Shown: positions 55,601 to 62,700 of the stretch, piece by piece
Position numbering within the stretch: the stretch's first letter is position 1
Layout of the letters: every line of letters begins with the position of its first letter
DNA from: Myxococcus sp. RHSTA-1-4
GTDB taxonomy: Bacteria > Myxococcota > Myxococcia > Myxococcales > Myxococcaceae
NCBI RefSeq assembly: GCF_020037125.1
Contig: NZ_JAIQDG010000049.1
Coordinates: 1-64,000, forward strand
Length of the DNA: 64,000 nt
Direction of reading: 5' to 3'
Made by a program: the position numbers and the translations under genes
The notes under the pieces: generated by a model
The model's input: only the letters and a program-made list of their open reading frames with translations
Told to the model about the DNA's origin: nothing
Database searches by the model: none

Positions 55601-55886
55601 CGAGCTGCGGATGCTCGCGAGAGCGGGCCGCGCCGGGCCGGTGACGCAGTCGGTGCGCGCGGGCTACAGCGCGGTGCACGGGCTGCCCTGGCTGCTGGTG
55701 GAGGCGCGCCAGGGACGGCACGTGCTGCGCGGCGTGTACTTCCTCCAGCAGCACCCCTCGCCGCTCAAGCGGGTGGAGCTGGTGGCTGGAGTCAAGGGGC
55801 TGGAGGCGGCCGTGGAACAGGCCCTGCGCCACCGGCGCCCGGTGGTGCTCACCGGAGAGCTGACGTCCTCGGAGGGACGCCGATGA
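52680..55886 (+). CDS. Membrane protein with tandem PgsC/CapC-like domains and degenerate hydrolase-like C-terminus
   Basis: 1068 residues from the ATG at 52680 (GGAG 7 nt upstream). Residues about 15-180 have the CapC/PgsC pattern: E-TFGWVFVGLVVPGYLASVF, then FGRDRFFAIVLSSVL and GLVLVPLTANAFWK, with about six helices. A second copy follows at about 200-360 (YGWDFNGILVPALLA, GFGYLVPTLLAVKILQKKA). PgsC/CapC takes part in poly-gamma-glutamate synthesis and export. The soluble C-terminal 700 residues contain two degenerate copies of the hydrolase-like module of the neighbouring genes (about 400-600 and 660-910); the metal-binding motifs are lost, for example VPVPDREQGT and LWLSEPLR. Overlaps the next gene as ATGA. 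Confidence 0.75.
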   Translation: MALLSTLTLFPAYSLDTSILAAVLVGVLILALLTETFGWVFVGLVVPGYLASVFVIHPEAGITVVVEAVLTYALALVLSAGMSRTGAWSEFFGRDRFFAIVLSSVLVRALSEAVLLPHVGRWLDARWGTSFALDRSLHSIGLVLVPLTANAFWKLKLRRGLWQVGVPVVLTYALLRFVLLPATNLSFSSLELMYEDVAQDFLASPKAYIILLTTALLAARFNLNYGWDFNGILVPALLALTWLEPAKLVATLLEVLLLVLSTRALLAMPGLRTLNLEGPRKTVLVFFLGFVVKWCIGWALGGQMPGLKVTDLFGFGYLVPTLLAVKILQKKAVARVMLATVHTSLAGFVVGSLVGFGLALVEPRPATALPLETPRARVPGLGLDQSPLGVMALAHATARESNASGLPLRRRNGELRQYASLWRAAGAWLETQDADARRVVRERAEALGLELRALPGTSEGAPERFVLMERERAEGKLGWDTAMLVPGAPGPVLEVPRPLTEAPSAEAAAALCERVRCRAIIVSGVDTSGAGLRPGDALNEPGTPLNSAHAVLSSLERVQVRADAALARGRALLHVPGGQVPQALTSLWPGIPVTDAPPPEPGLSWGEDRLSVLRAHPHDLATLALEGMPELPAPLTQAQLRSALLSPRESATYAEGAAPRPTDAELLVLEQQVAAPLLGGGGATVPEPLRARWASAMAGLMGLAVLPVEGCADTGPCWWVADAEGRHGRAGAALLVRPDGGPLAFDVPVPDREQGTLAVALEAWQEARARALVVATPGAPMAVQHPATQGHLRTPFQAFHQAVHRALPGEAGRVLQVRGYSGRPAVNADVLVDVGGPVLRPDQRPADLERLLAKSGPLGWLSSRVRYHDGSPELAGLSDASPQGTFSRTFGGARIATLWLSEPLRGAFVGPRLVASELALAGLAKPAPAESSPLQALLKPGLAVSSRPAPAALREHFAALTASAERYLVQQDVHELRMLARAGRAGPVTQSVRAGYSAVHGLPWLLVEARQGRHVLRGVYFLQQHPSPLKRVELVAGVKGLEAAVEQALRHRRPVVLTGELTSSEGRR

Positions 55887-58522
55887 AGACGAGGACCCGC
55901 GCCCTGCTGGCCGCGTCCGGACTGGCCCTCGCCCTGGTGGTCATCTGGGCCGCCAGCGCGAGCGTGGTGCACAGCGCCAGCTCCACCGCCGCCCTGCGCG
56001 ACGACAAGTTCGTCCGGGCCGAGCGGCTCGCCTTCTACCGGCTGAAGCCCGGCGAGGAGATGCGCGTCAAGGTGCCCTCGGACGCCGAGGAGCTGCGCGT
56101 GGTGACGCACCTGATGCTTCCCGAGGGCACCACCTACGCGCCGGAGCGCCAGTACCAGTACGGCCTCAAGCTGCTCCTGCGCAGTCCGGAGCGGGTGCTG
56201 ATGGAGCGGCCCCTCTTCACGCGCACGCGGCAGAGCAAGGCGCAGCCGCAGGAGGACGGCACCTTCCTGCAGGAGAGCGCCTTCGCCACGGACCCCAACG
56301 TCCAGGTGACGGACGAGCGCGAGTTCCTGGTGCGCCTGCCGCCCCCGCCGCGCCCGGAGCACTCGGTGATGTACCTGAAGCCGGCCGGCATCCACGGCAC
56401 GCTGCTGGTGCGCGTATACGTGCGCACCCAGCGGCGGCTGCCGCTGCTGTCCTCGCAACGCGTGGCCGAGCAGCGCGCCGAGGAGCGTGTGGAGAGGGCC
56501 ACCTTCCTTCCCTTCGAGAAGCTGTCCGCGGAGACGCGGCACCGGCTGGCCGAGGAGAAGTGGGAGCGGCTGAGCGCCGAGGGCGAGGCGGGCACCGACT
56601 ACTTCATCGAGCCCGTCTATCGCACCCCGTTCCGCCTGCCGCTGGTGGAGGTGGCCGAGTCCGCACAGGAGCGGCTCGGCGCCGGGAGCGCGGTGGCCCT
56701 CAACGTCACCGGCCCCACCCAGGCGGTGCTGTGGCTGTGGAGCACCGCGCAGGACACCGAGGGCGGCACGCCCACGCCCGCGGGCCCCGTCACGGTCCGC
56801 GCGCTGGGCCCCACGGGCGCCGAGCGCACCTGGGAGCTACCCGCGCTCGGCGGCGGGGCGCCGGTGTCGCATGTGCTCGACGTGCCGGGGGGCGTGCACA
56901 CGCTGTCCGTCCATAACGTGGGGACGGAGGACGTGCGCTACACCATGGAGGGCCCCTCCGGAGCGTGGCTCGCCCCGCCCGAGCTGCATCCCACCACACA
57001 GCCCGACGCGCGCATCGCCTGGCTCCCCGACACGCGCCGCACGGAGGCCTTCGTCACCGGCCCGGGCTGCGCCACGCTGGAGCTGGAGGTGGACGCGGCG
57101 ATGGACTCGGCCGGGCGCCTGCTGCGGCTGGACGCGCGGCGGCTCGGCGTCACCGGGGCGGCGGACGAGAAGCCGTCGAACGTGCTGCTCACCGTACTGG
57201 ACGCGCGGGGCCGCGTGCTGAGCCAGACACGCATGGACGTGGCGCCCCAGCCCGCGGCCTTCGAGAGCGCCGACCTTCCACAGCTTCCGGAGCGGCGGCT
57301 GCCCTGCACGGCGGGGCGAGTGCCCTCGGCGGACGCAGGCACGGGAGAGGTGACGGACCGGCCGACGCCGGTGTCCGTCCCCACCAGCGCGCGGGTGTTC
57401 CTGCCGGCGGGGGGGCGCCGGGTGCGCGTGCACGCGTCGCAGCCCACCGCGGTGCACCTCTTCACCTTCCTGCCCTCCCAGGGCGAGCTGACGGGGCTGG
57501 CGCCCTACCTCGAGGACGGGCTGCAAGGAGTGCGCTGGCGCCACGCTCCGCTGGACAAGCGGAGCTGGCACCCGGTGCGCCCGGCCAACGTGCTGGAGCT
57601 GACCCGGCGCGGTGCACGGCTGGAGCTGATGAGCCAGGTGCGCCTGGAGCCAGCGGGGCTGGAGACGGTGCCGTCGCCGCCCTCGGGTGAGCCGGTGGTG
57701 CTGAGGCCGCTGGGCAGCCCCGACACGCAGGAAGTGCTGGAGCCGGTGCAGGGCGTCACCGACGCGGCCCGCGCACTGTCCACGCTGCTGACGCCGGGGC
57801 GCCCGGTGCGAGCGCACTTCGACGCGCGCTCGCCGTCGCGGCCGGAGCTGCGCCTGTCGCTGGAGGGCGCGGAGGGACTGGGCTCCGAGGTGGAGGTCGT
57901 CCTCGACGGCGAGCCCATCCACCGCTGGACGCTGCGCACCACCCGCGCTCGCGAGCTGCTGCCGCCGCTGCCGCCGGGCGAACACGAGGTGCTGCTGCGC
58001 ACCGCCGCGGAGGGACTGACGGCCACCCTCAACCGGCCGCCGGTGGCGGGCAACGGGCTGCGCTCGCGCACCGTGTACCGGATGGGAAGCGAGGGCCTGA
58101 CGGTGCCGGTGCGCAAGCCGGGCGCGGGCGCCGTCACCGTCAACATCCTCGTCTACTCGCAGCAGCCGGAGAGCGGCGCGCAGCAGCGGCTGTCGGTGAC
58201 GCTGGACAACGGGCGGCCCCTGCGCCGCAGTGGAGTGCTGCTGCCCCGAGTCACCCGCGCGTCGCGCGTGGTGCCGCTGCCGGCGTCCACCCGTGCGCCG
58301 GCCATTCCGGCCGGCCGTCCGCGGGCGCGGTGGTACGCGCACACCGTGCCGGTGATGCTGGGCGACGACCTGGCGCCGGGCGTTCACCACGTGCGAGTGG
58401 TGCCGCAGGGTCTGGGCGAAGCGCCGCTGTGGGCTCGCTTCTTCATGTTCAGCCACGACAGCGGTGGCCCGCCGGCGCAGGAGTGGAACCACACCGGCTG
58501 GGAATTGGAGGACTCGCCGTGA
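55883..58522 (+). CDS. Large secreted beta-rich protein of the PgsC-like operon
   Basis: 879 residues, ATG at 55883 within the ATGA overlap. An N-terminal anchor or signal (LLAASGLALALVVIWAASA) is followed by a long region of beta-sandwich-like repeats, with phrases such as LGAGSAVALNVTGPTQAVLW, VFLPAGGRRVRVHASQPTAV and LPPLPPGEHEVLLRTAAEG. The closing module begins TVYRMGSEGLTVPVRKPG. Similar phrases recur in the 59743 gene product, so the two are probably related. No enzymatic motif. It is likely a periplasmic or surface scaffold or glycan/polymer-handling protein; the function is not known. Confidence 0.7.
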   Translation: MKTRTRALLAASGLALALVVIWAASASVVHSASSTAALRDDKFVRAERLAFYRLKPGEEMRVKVPSDAEELRVVTHLMLPEGTTYAPERQYQYGLKLLLRSPERVLMERPLFTRTRQSKAQPQEDGTFLQESAFATDPNVQVTDEREFLVRLPPPPRPEHSVMYLKPAGIHGTLLVRVYVRTQRRLPLLSSQRVAEQRAEERVERATFLPFEKLSAETRHRLAEEKWERLSAEGEAGTDYFIEPVYRTPFRLPLVEVAESAQERLGAGSAVALNVTGPTQAVLWLWSTAQDTEGGTPTPAGPVTVRALGPTGAERTWELPALGGGAPVSHVLDVPGGVHTLSVHNVGTEDVRYTMEGPSGAWLAPPELHPTTQPDARIAWLPDTRRTEAFVTGPGCATLELEVDAAMDSAGRLLRLDARRLGVTGAADEKPSNVLLTVLDARGRVLSQTRMDVAPQPAAFESADLPQLPERRLPCTAGRVPSADAGTGEVTDRPTPVSVPTSARVFLPAGGRRVRVHASQPTAVHLFTFLPSQGELTGLAPYLEDGLQGVRWRHAPLDKRSWHPVRPANVLELTRRGARLELMSQVRLEPAGLETVPSPPSGEPVVLRPLGSPDTQEVLEPVQGVTDAARALSTLLTPGRPVRAHFDARSPSRPELRLSLEGAEGLGSEVEVVLDGEPIHRWTLRTTRARELLPPLPPGEHEVLLRTAAEGLTATLNRPPVAGNGLRSRTVYRMGSEGLTVPVRKPGAGAVTVNILVYSQQPESGAQQRLSVTLDNGRPLRRSGVLLPRVTRASRVVPLPASTRAPAIPAGRPRARWYAHTVPVMLGDDLAPGVHHVRVVPQGLGEAPLWARFFMFSHDSGGPPAQEWNHTGWELEDSP

Positions 58523-59736
58523 GCCGGTGCCTGCTGCGAGGCGCCGCCCCCTGGCTGGCCGCGGGCGTGCTGGCGGCGCCCGGGCTGTCGGGCATGGCGC
58601 TGGCGGCTGGAGCCGACTCGGAGCCCTCCGCGAAGCCGCGTCCTCGTGAGCAGGCCGCGGAGTCTCCGGCCACGGGTGCGCCCCCCGGCGAGCGCCGCTC
58701 GCGAGAGGTGCCGGAAGGACAGGAGACGCGCACCCGGCGCGAGGAGCCCGGACCGGCCTCGCCGCGAGGCACGGCGGAGCAGGACGAAGAAGCCTCATTC
58801 GATGACGTCGAGGAGGACACCCGGGCCACGTCCTCGCGCGAGCCCCGCGCCGCGAAGCGCTGCGTCCCGGACGCACGCTTCGCCGGGCTCTGGCCCCGCG
58901 TGGACGACGTGAAGTTCCACCCGACCACGTTGGAGGAGCGGACGGCCTTCTCGAAGCTGCTCCCCGCGATGCTGAGGGCGGCCCCGGTGAGGAGGACGCC
59001 GCCCGCAACGCTGGAGAAGGTGGCGGCCTCGGTGGGCTTCCGCCTGGAGGTCTGGGAGGGGAGGCAGGACACCTTCTGGGTGCTGCGCGAGAAGCCCGGG
59101 AAGCTCCGGGGCGCGGGCGCCTACGTGGTCCGCACGGGCCCCGCCACGGAAGACATCGTGCAGGTGCCGCATCCCTGGTTCGACCAGGGCACCGAGGACA
59201 TCGGCGTCGGGCTCTTCGCCTGCGCGCCGGAGGGGCGGCGGCCCCGGCTCTTCATGACGGCCACCGCGCACCGCTACCACGGCAACCCGGGCGAGACGCC
59301 CGAGGACCCGGAGCATCCGGCGGACGTGGCGCACAACCCGGACCACCTCTTCCAGGAGGTGACGAACCAGGTGGCGCGCACGCTGGCCGCGCCACGCGTG
59401 GTGCAGCTTCACGGCTTCGGCACCACGAAGGCGGCGGCCGGGCAGCGGGACACGTCATTGGTCGCAGTGGTCAGCTCCGGCACGCGCCAGCCCATGCCAT
59501 GGGCACGGCAGGTGTCGAGGCGGCTGGTGAAGGTGTTGGGTGAGGGGGTGCGCCTGTTCCCCGAAGGGGTACAGGTGCTGGGCGGGACGCGGAACGCCCA
59601 GGGACGGCTGCTGCAGTCGTACGAATGCGCGCACTTCCTCCATCTCGAGTTGTCGGCGCAGGCGCGCAAGTCCCTCTCCTCCGGGGAGCGGCAGGCGCGC
59701 ATGGGCCGCGTGCTGTTCGCACCCTTGGAGGACTGA
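58519..59736 (+). CDS. Secreted zinc amidohydrolase-like protein of the PgsC-like operon
   Basis: 405 residues, GTG start at 58519 that overlaps the upstream stop (GTGA). Signal peptide followed by a charged, disordered stretch (about 35-112). The folded part has the same order as the 51268 product: helical block (TTLEERTAFSKLLPAML), then VPHPWFDQGT (H218, D222), a His-rich stretch (TATAHRYH), VVQLHGFGT (H298) and HFLHLELS (E377). These are the conserved positions expected for a zinc-dependent amidohydrolase of the poly-gamma-glutamate hydrolase/N-formylglutamate type. Substrate unknown; it could trim or release the polymer made by the operon. Confidence 0.55.
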   Translation: MSRCLLRGAAPWLAAGVLAAPGLSGMALAAGADSEPSAKPRPREQAAESPATGAPPGERRSREVPEGQETRTRREEPGPASPRGTAEQDEEASFDDVEEDTRATSSREPRAAKRCVPDARFAGLWPRVDDVKFHPTTLEERTAFSKLLPAMLRAAPVRRTPPATLEKVAASVGFRLEVWEGRQDTFWVLREKPGKLRGAGAYVVRTGPATEDIVQVPHPWFDQGTEDIGVGLFACAPEGRRPRLFMTATAHRYHGNPGETPEDPEHPADVAHNPDHLFQEVTNQVARTLAAPRVVQLHGFGTTKAAAGQRDTSLVAVVSSGTRQPMPWARQVSRRLVKVLGEGVRLFPEGVQVLGGTRNAQGRLLQSYECAHFLHLELSAQARKSLSSGERQARMGRVLFAPLED

Positions 59737-59742
59737 GCGCCG

Positions 59743-62700
59743 ATGTTTCCCCTTCGACGCCGCACACGACGCGTCTCCTTGGCCGGCCTGCTCGTCATGC
59801 TGCCGGTGGCGGTGCTTGCCGCCTCACCGGCGGAGCAGCTCCGTTCCGTGGAAGGACTGAGCTGGGAGGTGCGCCCCGTGCGCGCACCGGTTCCGCCCGC
59901 CGGCGTGCGCGCGGCCGCGCCATACGTGCCGGACGGCGTGCCGCAGGTGACGGGCGCCGTGGAGGTGGGGCCCGAGCGAGGCGCGGCGCTGTGGCTGGGG
60001 CCGCTGGACGTGGCCCGCGTCACCGGCACTCCCGGCACGCTGCGCTTCGTGCGCGTGCCCACGGCGGACGCGCGGGGGCCACACTTGAGGCTGGAGGAGG
60101 ACGGCGTGCCGGAGAAGCCCGGGCGCTGGTACCTGACCGAGCCCATGGGGCCCGGCAGCGTCTGGGTGGTGACGGCCACGAAGCCCGGCCGCATCTGGGT
60201 GGAGCGTCCCCAGGCTCACGAGACAGGGCACACCGACGAGGCCATGCGCGAGGCGCTGCTGCGCTGGGTGGACGGCCAGGGGCCGCGCCCGCCACTGCCC
60301 TTCCACGCCTCGCTGCGGACGCGGCTGGACCTGGACGCGGAGCTGGAGTCCCAGATGGCGGAGGGTGAGCCGGAGGGCTCGCCGCTGCGCACGGCCCTGC
60401 GGGAGTGGCGCAAGGCCGCCGCGCTGCGTGAGTGGGCCCAGGTGTCGCCGCTGCGCGGGGCGAGCCTGCGCGTCTCGCGTCCTCGACTCCCCGGCAAGGA
60501 GGTCTCGCTGGAGGGCATGGACGCGGCCTGGGCGCGCCCGGAGGAAGGCACCGGGAGCTGGGCCGTGGAGCTGGAGGGCCCCGCCGTGCTTTCGCTGGAG
60601 GTGCGCCCGCTGCTGACGGACCCGGAGGCTCGGCCCGTCTCGGTGGAGGTGCGCAGCGGAGGTGTGACGGTGTCCCGCGCCGACGTGGCCCCGGAGCCCG
60701 CGTGGGTGGACGGCGCGTCGGACGTAGCCCTGCCCACGGAGCGCCGGCCGCGCGTGCTGCCCTCGGGTGAGCGGGTGGGCGTGGAAGAGGAGCTCCGCGT
60801 CGCGCTGCGCCCGGGCAGGCACGCCTACCGCGTGCACTGGGACGGCGGCCCGGTGCTGCTCCGCGCGCGCGTGACGTCGCGCCGGCCGAAGCTGGGCGAG
60901 GCGCTGGCCCGGGAGGCGGACTGGCATGGCTACGCCAGGAAGGCCTGGGACACGGTGAAGGCGGATGGCTCCCCCCGGGCCGCGCTACTGCGGCGTCAGC
61001 TCGCCACACTCGCGCCCGAGCTGGCCTCCGGTGACGCAGGGCTCGCCTCGGTGGCCGACGTGAAGGGGCTGCCTCCCCTGCTCCGCGCGCTGGTCGCGCT
61101 GGAGGATGTGAGCGGTGGACGGGCGCCCGAGGCCACGGAGGCGCTCCACTCGTTGAAAGGCGACGCCGGAGCCTCGCCGCTGGCCTGGCACCTGCGGCTG
61201 CGCGCGGCCCGGCTGCTGCTGGACATGCGGCAGGCGGACGCGGCCCATGCCTTGCTGGGCACGGCGCCCTCCTTCCCCGAGCCGGGCTGGCTCGCCGCCG
61301 AGGCCGCGGGGCTGGTGGCGCGGCTCCCGCTGGGTGACCCGCTGCGCAGCCGCGAGCTGGCGGCGCTGGAGCTGGCCTGGCGCGCCGAGCCGCTCTCCAC
61401 CGAGGTCCGCCGCCGCTACCGCTCCGCATGGTGGCGCGCGAGCCGCTGGACTCGCGTGGCTCCCGCTCCGGAGGAGGACGCGTCCGTCCTCGTGCCCACG
61501 CGCTGGCTGGACGTGCAGCGGATGGACGACGAGGAAGGTGCGCCCTCCAGTGGCGCGCTCTGGCCGTTGGCTCCGGGGGCCAGCGCCATCGTGCGAGCCA
61601 CCGGTCCGGCCGAGGCGCCAACGCTGCTGCGCGCCTACGTGCTCGCGCCGTCCCGCTCGGGAGGGCCGCTGGTGCTGCGAGTGGGAGAGCAGGCCTTCCC
61701 GCTACTGCCACTGGCCGCTGTCGAGCCGGTGGAGATTGCCCTGCCGCCCGGCGAGCACAGCGTGCGGCTGGAGGGCGGCGCCGATGCCCGGGCCTTCCTC
61801 TCGCTGCCGCCGGCCGGCGCTCCGGGCGCGGTGACGAAGGTGGGCTACATCCGCACGCAGTGGCCGGTGCGCCTGGACAAGAAGGCGGTGCGCTTCCGCG
61901 TGCCGGACGCGAAGCTGTCCACGCCCGTGCGCGTGCAGCTCCGGGTAATGGGCGAGGTCTCCAAGCCACTCGCGCTGCGCATGCACACCGACGTGGGCCG
62001 GCCGCGGCGGCTGGTGCTGATGCCGGGCAAGGCGGACTCGCGGCACCACGCGCTGGAGGGCGCGGAGGGCACGTCGGGCGCGCCCGTGTCCGCGGTGGTG
62101 GTGCTGCCACCACTCGCGCGCGAGGTGTGGTTCGAGGCGGAGGCCAGGGACACGCCGCTGCTCGCCGCGCTCTCGGTGCGCCGCGGGGCGAGCGTCTTCA
62201 TGGACGGCTCGGAGCCCGCGATGGCCGCCGCCGGAGCGTCCGCGATGGAGACCCTGCTCTCCCTGTCGCGGCGGCTGCGTGAGGCGCCGGAGGACCCGGA
62301 GCCCCGGCTTGCCCGAGCGGAATTGCTGCTGGCGCTCCAGGAGGAAGCCTTCGCCCGCGCGGACCTGGTGCCCTTGCTGAAGGAGCAGCAGCGGCTGTCG
62401 CCGGAGCAATCCCGGCGCGTGCTCGCGCTGCTGGGTCACCTGCGGGACGGCACGAGGGACGGACTGCGCTTCCGGCAGGCCATCACCGCGCCCACGCTGC
62501 TGTCGCCGGCCTTCTCCGTGCTGCCGGGAGCGGGCGCGGAGGACCTGATGGCGCGGGTGATGAAGGCGCGCGAGGTGGGCGCGAAGCACGCGCTGGAGAC
62601 GCTGGCCCTGGACGGCCAGGACACGGTGGCGCGACGCTACCTGCGGGCGCGCTGGCTCGCGGCGTCCGGCCAGCATGAGGAGGCGGCGCTGGCGCTGGTG

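Noticed and set aside
54833..55882. Upstream extension of the large secreted protein frame (55883)
   Set aside because: It lies inside the PgsC-like gene in another frame. The signal sequence begins at the ATG at 55883 in an ATGA overlap.
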